Below, one piece after another: positions 39,714 to 47,340 of a DNA stretch of 64,000 bases. Made by a program: the position numbers and the translations under genes. Source of the DNA: Sphingomonas oligophenolica (GTDB lineage: Bacteria > Pseudomonadota > Alphaproteobacteria > Sphingomonadales > Sphingomonadaceae); assembly GCF_006438955.1 (NCBI RefSeq), contig NZ_RCZK01000002.1:124001-188000 (forward strand), written 5' to 3'. The notes beneath the pieces are model-generated. The model did no database searches. It was given only the letters and a program-made list of their open reading frames with translations, and was not told the origin of the DNA. Numbering within the stretch: the stretch's first letter is position 1; each line of letters begins with the position of its first letter.

Positions 39714-41497
39714 ACGACATGACCTCGATTGCAAAGCCGCGCGCCGCGCGCGCCAAGAAAACAGCATCCACGACCGCAACCGACGCGCGACCCAACGCCG
39801 AGCACGCCGCCGATCCGATCTCCACCGCCATCGTCGTGCCGACCGCGCCACAGGTCTTCCCGCTCCGTACGCTGACGCGCGCGGCCGAGAACGTCCGCCA
39901 TCAGCGGATCGATGAGGACGTCACCGGCCTTGCCGACGATATTGTCGCGCACGGCCTGCTCCAGTCGCTGATCGGCTATCAGCTTGACGGCAAGGTAGAG
40001 ATCGTTGGTGGAGGGCGACGGCTAGCTGCTCTGCGCGAAGTGAAGCGGCGCGGCCTGATCGACGGCGACTTCCCCGTCCCCGTCCTGATCCGCGACATCG
40101 GCGAGGCGGTCGAGCTGTCGCTCGCCGATAACCTGCAGCAACGCACCATGTCCCCGGTCGACGAGTTCCTCGCCTTCAAGGCGCTGATGGAACACGGCAC
40201 CAATTCGCCCGAGGGCCTGGCCAAGCGGTTCGGCTTCTCCGAGCGCATCGTCAAACAGCGCCTGCGCCTCGCTGAACTCGCTCCCGAAATCCTCGATGCG
40301 CTCGCCGATCGCGACATCACGATCGATGCGGCGATGGCCTACGCCTCCAGCCAGGACCGCGACCTGCAGAGCAAGGTGTTCAAGGTCCAGGCCAAGCGCG
40401 GCTGGGAACCCCACCGCGCGAACAACATCCGCCACGACCTCAAGATGAAGGGGATGAGCACCGCCGACCCGCTCTTCAAATTCGTCACCGCCGAGATCTA
40501 CGAGCGCGAGGGCGGCGGGTATGAGGATGATCTGTTCGATGAGGCAGGCGCGGAGCGCCAGCTGACGCACCCCTTCCTCGTCGAGACGAAGGCGCGCGAG
40601 ATGCTCGACTTCCAGATGGTCCGCGTCGAAATCGAGCTGCAGCGCCGCGACGACCTCTCGCCGGCGATCGCCGGTTACGTCGTCCCCGCTGATCTCCGCC
40701 TTCACGCCTACGGCACGCAATCGAAGCTCAAGGCCCCGGCCGGCTTCGTCCAGGTTGAGAAGTACGAGCATCAGAAGATGTGGAAGACGATCCGCCACAA
40801 CGCGATCGACGCCCACGTCCTCGTAGGCATCAATAACGATGGCGAGCTGGTCGCTTGGCCGCGCACCGTCTTCGTTCCCGCCGAGCAGAAGCACGCGATC
40901 GCGCCGCCAAGCGAACATATGGGCTACGTCCCGCCAGACCCCGCGGAGATCGCGCGCCAGGAACGCGAGCGTGGCGTCGCCCGCTGGGCTCGTCGGCTTG
41001 CGGTTCCCAAGTTCGCCGGCACCGAATTCGACGGCCGCGCCTTCTGGCCAGACATCTTCGAAGATCGCTCGAAGGCGGCAGTTCGCGACGGCGTCCCGGG
41101 TTGGCTCGTCACGGTCCAGATCTTCGCCCCCGACGCCGACATCGCTGCCGCGATGCCCGCCGCGGAGGAGCGTTACGACCAGGCGATCGCCGAACGCGCC
41201 GCAGCTGAAAAGGCCGAGGAGGAAGCCCGGGAGGGCGAGACGAAGCGCCGCGACGATCTGCTCGCGCTCGATCCGCTTCCCGCGGTCGTGGTCATAGATG
41301 GCGAGGCATGGTTCCAGGACGAACACGGGCATTACGGCACCGCCGACGACGAAGCCGACGTGTACGCCTGGCGCTACCTGATCGACGGCGCGGAGATCGA
41401 GGACATCGGCGAGACCTACGGGACCCGCGAGGACTTCGACGCCGCGATGGCGGCCGCCGGTGCCGAGCCGGTCGCCGCCAAGGAAGTTGAAGCATGA
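39710..41497 (+). CDS. ParB-like nuclease/partition-domain protein
   Basis: 595 aa. The ParB N-terminal domain is at about 50-140 (LVRNxR-like ENVRHQRIDEDVTGLADDI, then GGGRRLAALREV), followed by DNLQQRTMSPVDEFLAFKAL and an HTH (SPEGLAKRFGFSERIVKQRLRLAEL). The C-terminal ~300 residues are acidic and not recognised. This architecture is common in plasmid and phage 'ParB/RepB/Spo0J' proteins. No ParA gene is present, so a partition role is unlikely alone; a replication, transcription or nuclease role is possible. Confidence 0.85.
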   Translation: MNDMTSIAKPRAARAKKTASTTATDARPNAEHAADPISTAIVVPTAPQVFPLRTLTRAAENVRHQRIDEDVTGLADDIVAHGLLQSLIGYQLDGKVEIVGGGRRLAALREVKRRGLIDGDFPVPVLIRDIGEAVELSLADNLQQRTMSPVDEFLAFKALMEHGTNSPEGLAKRFGFSERIVKQRLRLAELAPEILDALADRDITIDAAMAYASSQDRDLQSKVFKVQAKRGWEPHRANNIRHDLKMKGMSTADPLFKFVTAEIYEREGGGYEDDLFDEAGAERQLTHPFLVETKAREMLDFQMVRVEIELQRRDDLSPAIAGYVVPADLRLHAYGTQSKLKAPAGFVQVEKYEHQKMWKTIRHNAIDAHVLVGINNDGELVAWPRTVFVPAEQKHAIAPPSEHMGYVPPDPAEIARQERERGVARWARRLAVPKFAGTEFDGRAFWPDIFEDRSKAAVRDGVPGWLVTVQIFAPDADIAAAMPAAEERYDQAIAERAAAEKAEEEAREGETKRRDDLLALDPLPAVVVIDGEAWFQDEHGHYGTADDEADVYAWRYLIDGAEIEDIGETYGTREDFDAAMAAAGAEPVAAKEVEA

Positions 41498-41628
41498 GCC
41501 GCAACGGCCGCCGCCTCGCCCGCTACCTCGCCGCCCAGCGCGGCGAGGCCCTGCGCCTCATCCGTCTCGCACGGCGCAACCGGCCTAGCGCCGCATACAA
41601 AGCAGCGAAGCAAGAGATCGATCGATGA
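41494..41628 (+). CDS. Small basic protein, 44 aa
   Basis: ATG 41494, overlapping the parB stop by 4 nt; its own stop overlaps the AlpA-type start (ATGA at 41625). Very Arg-rich (13 Arg in 44), all helix-forming (GRRLARYLAAQRGEALRLI). It may bind nucleic acid. Kept because both ends are locked to neighbouring genes. Confidence 0.5.
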   Translation: MSRNGRRLARYLAAQRGEALRLIRLARRNRPSAAYKAAKQEIDR

Positions 41629-41861
41629 ACGCAACCCCACGCGCGGTGCCCGCGCACGAAGACAGGCAACCCAGGGGCCGCTTCCTGCGGATGCCCGACG
41701 TCGCCGCCGCCGTCGGCCTCAGCGCGCCGACGATTAACCGAATGCACCGATCGGGCGACTTCCCGCCGAAAGTGCGAATCGGAGCCCAGGCCGTCGGCTG
41801 GTGGGAAAGCGAAATCGAGGCTTGGAAAGCCTCGCGCGGCCGCGTCGTGAACCACGCTTAG
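41625..41861 (+). CDS. AlpA/MerR-type excisionase-like regulator
   Basis: 78 aa. RFLRMPDVAAAVGLSAPTINRMHRSGDFPPKVRIGAQAVGWWESEIEAWKA is the AlpA-type winged HTH (given in parts: LRMPDVAAAVGLS; INRMHRSGDFP; GWWESEIEAW). Such proteins act as excisionase or activate int. Last gene of the early operon, about 90 bp from attR. After circularisation it would lie near int. Confidence 0.85.
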   Translation: MNATPRAVPAHEDRQPRGRFLRMPDVAAAVGLSAPTINRMHRSGDFPPKVRIGAQAVGWWESEIEAWKASRGRVVNHA

Positions 41862-41883
41862 CGGAAAAATAAAGGCCATCGCC

Positions 41884-41895
41884 GGTGCCATCGGC
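41884..41895 (+). repeat. Third GGTGCCATCGGC arm-like site near attR
   Basis: Matches the pair at 1322-1344. It lies 56 bp inside attR, on the opposite arm, in an AT-rich stretch (41895-41950) that could be bent by IHF-like proteins. Confidence 0.5.
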
Positions 41896-41951
41896 AAACA
41901 AAAATACGCATAATAGCAAGCATATATAAGGGGTTACCGATGTTTTTTGAG

Positions 41952-41968
41952 TCCTACTCAGGGAGCCA
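41952..41968 (+). repeat. attR core
   Basis: TCCTACTCAGGGAGCCA, the same 17 bases as attL (1191-1207). Right of it host sequence resumes. The 311-nt gene-free stretch 41862-42172 holds the arm site, this core and the former downstream flank of tRNA-Asn. Confidence 0.9.
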
Positions 41969-42172
41969 TCGCCTTTCCTACAGGGTTGAACGTTTGAGAC
42001 CGGCCTTTCACGGCGTGGCGTTAACCGTTGGCGGCGCCAATCACCCGCGAACGCCGACGCTTCCCCCCGCGGCCAAGGCACGAATCGACCGGCGCACATT
42101 CGAAAATAGCTCGATATTTTCGTGGCTTCGTGCCCTCGCAGTAAGCTCCTGTTAGGGTTCGCGCGGCAGGAA

Positions 42173-42409
42173 ATGGCGATGACGAGACCAGACGCAGCAG
42201 CCAAATCCGACCTCCATCGCGAGGATCCGGCAGCCCGCCCGATGATGACTCGTGCCGATGCGGACGCCGATCGGCACGCGCGGGCGCTGCGGCATGCCGC
42301 CAATTGCGTCCTGTTAGCGGTGGTAACCCCGCCGGATATCGCCGCCGAGCTGATCGATCGGGCGATCGAACACACCCGCTGCGCCGAAGGCGGTGCCGCG
42401 CAGCGGTAG
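42173..42409 (+). CDS. Hypothetical host protein, 78 aa
   Basis: ATG 42173 with AGGAA-like sequence upstream. Asp/Ala-rich N-terminus, then a helix with His and Cys (HARALRHAANCVLLAVVTP, ELIDRAIEHTRC). Not recognised. It lies on the host side of attR. Composition is coding-like but support is modest. Confidence 0.5.
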   Translation: MAMTRPDAAAKSDLHREDPAARPMMTRADADADRHARALRHAANCVLLAVVTPPDIAAELIDRAIEHTRCAEGGAAQR

Positions 42410-42465
42410 GACCGCGACACTCCAGTAGCGCTGGCTCATTTCGCCGACCCTGCTATGGCCGTTCA

Positions 42466-42630
42466 ATGGATACGCCCAAACGCTGGACTCAGGCCGACAT
42501 CACCGATCTTCGCGCGCGCTTTAGCGCGGGCGACACGGTGGACGACATCGCCGCGGCGCTGGCGCGCACCGATGCCGATATCACGACGATGATGCAGCGG
42601 CTGCGGCTGCGGCGAATGGCGACGGTTTAA
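42466..42630 (+). CDS. Small HTH-like protein, 54 aa
   Basis: ATG 42466. RWTQADITDLRARFSAG followed by VDDIAAALARTDADITTMMQRL looks like a SANT/Myb- or sigma-type HTH small protein, seen commonly in alphaproteobacteria. It ends about 30 nt before the stop of the opposite aspS. Function unknown. Confidence 0.62.
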   Translation: MDTPKRWTQADITDLRARFSAGDTVDDIAAALARTDADITTMMQRLRLRRMATV

Positions 42631-42659
42631 GCGCTGGGCGGGCGATAGCCTCCGGGCGA

Positions 42660-44480
42660 TCAGCCCGCGTTCGGCGACACGGCTTGATCGACATCCTTGC
42701 GTTCCGCGGTCGAGCGCAGGTTCAGTTCCTTCAACTGTCGCGGCGTCGCGAAATTGGGGGCACCCATCATCAAATCCTCCGCCTTCTGCGTCATCGGAAA
42801 TACGATGACCTCGCGGATATTGGGCTCGTCTGCGAGCAGCATCACGATGCGGTCGATCCCGGGCGCCGAACCGCCGTGCGGCGGTGCGCCGAATTTGAAC
42901 GCGTTGATCATGCCCGCGAAATTGGTGTCGACATCGGCCTGCGAATAGCCCGCGATCTCGAACGCCTTGTACATGATCTCGGGCCGGTGGTTCCGGATCG
43001 CGCCCGACGACAGCTCGATGCCATTGCAGACGATATCGTACTGATAGGCGAGGATATCGAGCGGATCCTTGGTCTCGAGCGCGTCCATTTCGCCCTGCGG
43101 CATCGAAAAGGGATTGTGACTGAAGTCGAGCTTCTTGCTGTCCTCGTCATATTCGAACATCGGGAAATCGACGATCCAGCAGAATTCAAAACGCGTATCG
43201 TCTATCAGCCCGAGCGTCTCGGCGACGCGGGTTCGGGCCAGACCTGCAAGCTTGGCGGCCTGCGCCGGCTTGCCGGCGGCGAAGAACAGCCCGTCGTCGG
43301 GACCGAGGCCGAGCGCATCGGCCATCGCGGTCATCTTGTCCTCGCCGTGGTTCTTGGCGATCGGCCCGCCCCATTCGCCAGCCTTGCGGGTCGCATAGCC
43401 GAGCCCGGCGAACCCCTCGGACTGCGCCCAGTTGTTCATCTCGTCGAAGAACTTGCGGCTCTTCTCCGCGGTGCCGGGCGCCGGGATCGCGCGGACGACA
43501 TCGCCCGCCTCGACGATCGAGGCGAAGCGGCCGAAGCCCGACCCGGTGAAATGATCGCTGACGTCGCTGATCAGGATCGGGTTGCGCAAATCGGGCTTGT
43601 CGTTGCCGTATTTCAGCATCGATTCGCGGTACGGGATGCGCTGGAACGGCAGCGCGGAAACGGTGCGGCCCTTGCCCTGCCAGTTGGCGAATTCCTCGAA
43701 CACGCCGTGCAGCACGGGCTCGATCGCCTGGAACACGTCCTCCTGCGTGACATAGCTCATTTCGAAATCGAGCTGGTAGAATTCGCCCGGCGACCGATCG
43801 GCACGCGCGTCCTCGTCGCGGAAGCAGGGCGCGATCTGGAAATAGCGGTCGAAGCCCGCGACCATCAGGAGCTGCTTGAACATCTGCGGCGCCTGCGGGA
43901 GCGCGTAGAACTTGCCGGGGTGGACGCGGCTCGGGACCAGATAGTCGCGCGCGCCCTCGGGCGAGGAGGCGGTCAGGATCGGGGTCTGGAACTCGGTGAA
44001 GCCCTGATCGACCATCCGGCGGCGGATCGAGGAAATGACGCTCGAGCGCAGCATGATGTTGGCGTGGAGCTTTTCGCGGCGCAGATCGAGGAAACGATAG
44101 CGCAACCGGATGTCCTCCGGATAATCGGCCTCCCCCGCGACCGGCATCGGCAATTCCTGCGCGGTCGACTGGATCGTCACCGCCTTGGCGAAGACCTCGA
44201 TCTCGCCGGTCGCGAGATTGGCGTTAGTCGTCCCGTCCGCGCGCGCCTTTACGATGCCATCGATGGTGATGACCGATTCGGTGCGGATCGCCTCCAGCAC
44301 GGGGAGTGCTGGTGAATCGGCGTCGGCGACAACCTGAGTGATGCCGTAATGATCGCGCAGATCGATGAAAAGCACGCCGCCATGGTCGCGCCGACGGTGG
44401 ACCCAGCCCGACAGGCGGACGGTCTCGCCGACGTTTGCCGCGGTGAGCGCGGCGCAGGTATGGGAGCGGTAGGCGTGCAT
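42660..44480 (-). CDS. aspS: Aspartyl-tRNA synthetase
   Basis: 606 aa, full bacterial length. Class II synthetase charging tRNA-Asp (and perhaps tRNA-Asn if non-discriminating). An N-terminal OB-fold ([23 protein letters not shown]), motif 2 ([30 protein letters not shown] region) and motif 3 ([17 protein letters not shown]) are visible; the bacterial GAD insert lies between. The start is ATG 44480. Confidence 0.97.
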   Translation of the reverse strand: MHAYRSHTCAALTAANVGETVRLSGWVHRRRDHGGVLFIDLRDHYGITQVVADADSPALPVLEAIRTESVITIDGIVKARADGTTNANLATGEIEVFAKAVTIQSTAQELPMPVAGEADYPEDIRLRYRFLDLRREKLHANIMLRSSVISSIRRRMVDQGFTEFQTPILTASSPEGARDYLVPSRVHPGKFYALPQAPQMFKQLLMVAGFDRYFQIAPCFRDEDARADRSPGEFYQLDFEMSYVTQEDVFQAIEPVLHGVFEEFANWQGKGRTVSALPFQRIPYRESMLKYGNDKPDLRNPILISDVSDHFTGSGFGRFASIVEAGDVVRAIPAPGTAEKSRKFFDEMNNWAQSEGFAGLGYATRKAGEWGGPIAKNHGEDKMTAMADALGLGPDDGLFFAAGKPAQAAKLAGLARTRVAETLGLIDDTRFEFCWIVDFPMFEYDEDSKKLDFSHNPFSMPQGEMDALETKDPLDILAYQYDIVCNGIELSSGAIRNHRPEIMYKAFEIAGYSQADVDTNFAGMINAFKFGAPPHGGSAPGIDRIVMLLADEPNIREVIVFPMTQKAEDLMMGAPNFATPRQLKELNLRSTAERKDVDQAVSPNAG

Positions 44481-44496
44481 CTATGTCTTCTTTCTT

Positions 44497-44580
44497 CGTC
44501 ATCCCGGACTTGCTCCGAGGTCCCGCTTCGCCCGCAACCGAAAAGAAGAAGCGGGACCCCGGGTCAGGCCCGGAGTGACG
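44497..44580. repeat. Palindromic intergenic repeat (REP-like)
   Basis: Begins CGTCATCCCGG and ends CCGGAGTGACG, with an inner inverted pair GGTCCCGCTTC / GAAGCGGGACC. Same class as 52555-52650. It sits between the divergent aspS and rnd genes. Confidence 0.75.
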
Positions 44581-44655
44581 GAGGAACAGGCCCGCGCCCT
44601 CCCCTTACATACCCTCTTTGTCAACCCGGACGCGTCAGGCTATGGCCACCCGCTT

Positions 44656-45831
44656 ATGCATATTCATCCCCTGATCACCGATAGCGCCACGCTCGCCAAT
44701 CTTTGTACCCGCCTCGCCGAGGCCGACTTCGTGACGGTCGATACCGAGTTCATGCGCGAGAGTACCTATTACCCGGTCCTGTGCCTGATCCAGATCGCCG
44801 ATGTGAACGAGGCGGCGGCGATCGACCCGATGGCGCCCGGGCTCGACATGACCCCGCTGCTCGATCTGCTGACCAAGAACGAGGATGTCCTCAAGGTCTT
44901 CCACGCCGGCGGACAGGACATCGAGATCATCTACAATCTCACTGGCACGACCCCCCATCCGCTGTTCGATACGCAGGTCGCGGCGATGGCGTTGGGGCAA
45001 GGCGAACAGATCGGTTATTCGAACCTGGTCGACAGCTGGCTGGGGATCGTCGTCGACAAGGGCGCACGGTTCACCGACTGGTCGCGCCGCCCGCTCGATG
45101 CGCGACAGATCGAATATGCGATCGGCGACGTGACCCATCTTGCCGCGATCTTCCCGATGATGCTCGAACGGTTGCGCAAGACCGGGCGCGGGCTGTGGCT
45201 CGACCAGGAGATGGAGCGGCTCGCCGATCCCGCCAACTACGCCAACGACCCCGATCTCGCGTGGAAGCGGGTCCGGGTATCGGGACGCAAGCCCGACGTG
45301 CTCGGACGGCTGAAGGCGCTGGCGCGATGGCGCGAGTTGGAGGCGCAGGGCAAGGATCTGCCGCGCGGGCGGATCGTCAAGGACGAGACGCTCGGTGATA
45401 TCGCGGGGCACCCGCCCAAGAAGCAAGCCGACCTGGCCAAGGTGCGCGGCCTGTCGGCAACATGGGCGCAAAACGACATCGGCACGCGGATGATGGGAGC
45501 GCTGGAGGGTGCGACGCCGTTGCATGCAGACGAACTGCCCGCGCGCGACGATCGCAAGCCTGGGCTCGGCAAGGACGGATCGCTGGTGGCGGACCTGCTC
45601 AAGCTCTTGCTCAAGATCCGCTCGCGCGACATCGATGTCGCCTCCAAGTTGCTCGCCCGCACCGACGAGCTCGAAATGCTCGCGGCCGGGGTGCGCGAGG
45701 GATTGCCGATGCTCGAAGGCTGGCGGTTCGACCAGTTCGGCAGCGACGCGCTCGACCTCGTCGAGGGTCGCCTGGCATTCGCGGTCAAGGGCGGCAAACT
45801 CAAGATGACGCGGACCGAAGACGCGGTCTAG
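44656..45831 (+). CDS. rnd: Ribonuclease D
   Basis: 391 aa from ATG 44656 (an in-frame start at 44575 lies in the repeat and is rejected). 3'-5' exonuclease that trims tRNA and other small RNA ends. DEDD-y residues: VDTEFMRE (Exo I, D and E), VFHAGGQDIEI (Exo II, D), and YAIGDVTHL (Exo III, Y and D). The C-terminal HRDC domains follow (LKALARWRELEAQGKDLPRGRIV). Length near E. coli RNase D (375). Confidence 0.95.
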   Translation: MHIHPLITDSATLANLCTRLAEADFVTVDTEFMRESTYYPVLCLIQIADVNEAAAIDPMAPGLDMTPLLDLLTKNEDVLKVFHAGGQDIEIIYNLTGTTPHPLFDTQVAAMALGQGEQIGYSNLVDSWLGIVVDKGARFTDWSRRPLDARQIEYAIGDVTHLAAIFPMMLERLRKTGRGLWLDQEMERLADPANYANDPDLAWKRVRVSGRKPDVLGRLKALARWRELEAQGKDLPRGRIVKDETLGDIAGHPPKKQADLAKVRGLSATWAQNDIGTRMMGALEGATPLHADELPARDDRKPGLGKDGSLVADLLKLLLKIRSRDIDVASKLLARTDELEMLAAGVREGLPMLEGWRFDQFGSDALDLVEGRLAFAVKGGKLKMTRTEDAV

Positions 45832-45837
45832 CCGCGA

Positions 45838-47340
45838 TCAGGCAGCGCACCCGGCGCGCAGCCCCATCGCATTGGCGAGCGCGGCGTGACGTTTCTCGCT
45901 CGCTTCGCTGTAAAGTGCGGCATCGTCTGTAGCGAGATGAAGCACGAGGCGATTGCCCGTGATCGCGATCCGGCTCCGCTGGAGCGGTCCCGCCAGCCCA
46001 GCGCTCAGCCGCTGGCCGAGCCGGATTGCGAGTCCCCACCGAACCGCACGGTCGAGCGCCGGGGTGTCCGCCAGCCGCGACACCGACGCCATGATCGCCG
46101 CGCCGCCGCCCAGCGAGGTGAACAGCGCCTGCGCCATTACCGCGCGCTCGGCGGCGGTGATGCCGACCCAATTGCCGTGCAGCGCGATCTCGGCACCGCG
46201 TTCGGCGCGGAATTCGGGGTTCGCGTGCCAGCCGACATCGGCGAGCAGGCAGGCGGCGTGGCGGACCCGCGCCTCTTCCGGCGATTCGTCGGCGAACAGC
46301 GGCGCGATCCAGTGATTGAGCAAGTCGCCATGTTCGGGGAACCGACCGAGCAGCCGCCCTTCCTCGCGCGCGCCGACGATCAGCGGGTCCAACCGCCGCG
46401 TGTCGTCGGCGAGCGCGCCATACAACAGTCCTTCGCGCAGCCCGAACGACGAGACGATCGCGCGCTCGCTGCCGAGCGCGCGCATGACGAGACCGAGCAG
46501 TGCATTCGCGTCGCCGAGCGTCGCCGCGCGTGACGAGGACAGCCCGGGGATCGATCGCAGCCGCGGTTTCGATAGATGCGCGATCGTCCGGCCGAGCCGC
46601 GCCACGGTCGGCGCGTCGAGCGCATAGCCGTGGATGATCGCGAGCGGATAGTCGGTCAGGCCGATATCGAGCCGCGCTAGCGCACGCCATGATCCGCCGA
46701 CGAGGTACATCGGCAGCCCGCGCCCGCGCCCCTGCCAACCGGCCTCGCGAATCATGCGGGTGACCTTGCGTTCGAAGACACGGCCGCGATCCTTGCGCAA
46801 CGCCGCGATCCGCAGCACGCCGAGCGGAAAGGACACGCGATCGGTGATCGTCCCCGCGACGACGCGCACGAGTTCGAGGCTCCCCCCGCCCAGGTCGCCG
46901 ACGATACCGTCCGCCTCGGGGATCGCCGACAGCACGCCCTGCCCCGCCGCGACTGCTTCCTGCTCACCCGAGAGCAGCTCGACCGACAGCCCGTGGCGAT
47001 GCGCCTCGTCGATCAGCGACTGGCCGTTCGAGGCATCGCGCACCGCGGCGGTCGCCACGGTCCGAACACGCGCCTGCATCTCACGCGCGACCGCGGCGAA
47101 ACGCGCGAGCGCCACCTTGGCGCTGGCGAGCGCGGCGGCGTCGATCGCACCGGTTTCGGCGAGCTTGCGCCCGAGCCCCGCCATTACCTTTTCGTTGAAC
47201 AGGATCGCGGGCAACCTGGGATGCCCCTGATAGACGACGAGGCGGATCGAATTCGACCCGATGTCGATGATCGCAGTGCGGGTGTCCGCAGGCCCCGGCT
47301 CGCCGCGGGGCAGCACGCGGCGGAGAAGCGCGGTAGCCAT
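45838..47340 (-). CDS. ppx: Exopolyphosphatase (Ppx/GppA family)
   Basis: 500 aa. Hydrolyses polyphosphate from its end. ASKHA-fold features: IIDIGSNSIRLVVY (phosphate 1 motif), the SGEQEAVAAGQGVL segment and GDLGGGSLELVRV (phosphate 2). A C-terminal HD-like helical domain (LLNHWIAPLF..., HAACLLADVGWH) follows. It lies directly after ppk1 on the same strand (start adjacent to the ppk1 stop), so polyP synthesis and breakdown are co-transcribed. Confidence 0.94.
   Translation of the reverse strand: MATALLRRVLPRGEPGPADTRTAIIDIGSNSIRLVVYQGHPRLPAILFNEKVMAGLGRKLAETGAIDAAALASAKVALARFAAVAREMQARVRTVATAAVRDASNGQSLIDEAHRHGLSVELLSGEQEAVAAGQGVLSAIPEADGIVGDLGGGSLELVRVVAGTITDRVSFPLGVLRIAALRKDRGRVFERKVTRMIREAGWQGRGRGLPMYLVGGSWRALARLDIGLTDYPLAIIHGYALDAPTVARLGRTIAHLSKPRLRSIPGLSSSRAATLGDANALLGLVMRALGSERAIVSSFGLREGLLYGALADDTRRLDPLIVGAREEGRLLGRFPEHGDLLNHWIAPLFADESPEEARVRHAACLLADVGWHANPEFRAERGAEIALHGNWVGITAAERAVMAQALFTSLGGGAAIMASVSRLADTPALDRAVRWGLAIRLGQRLSAGLAGPLQRSRIAITGNRLVLHLATDDAALYSEASEKRHAALANAMGLRAGCAA

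Larger units (their letters stand above)
1191..41968. mobile_element. P2-like (Peduovirus-type) prophage integrated in tRNA-Asn
   Basis: Bounded by the 17-bp att repeat and containing, in order: integrase; P-Q-dam (leftward); O-N-M-L-X-lysis-R-S; J-I-fibres; V-W-FI-FII-E-T-U-D; CI-type repressor/Cro-type switch; Ogr-type activator; early operon; AlpA-type excisionase. All essential P2 head, tail and lysis functions appear present and open, so the element could be intact. Two P2 features are missing or replaced: the gpA rolling-circle initiator is not seen, and the H/G fibre genes are replaced by other genes. Induction has not been shown. Confidence 0.95.

Noticed and set aside
41941..41968. 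Considered as a second, partial tRNA gene
   Set aside because: Only the last 17 bases of tRNA-Asn are present, so it is the attR core, not a gene.
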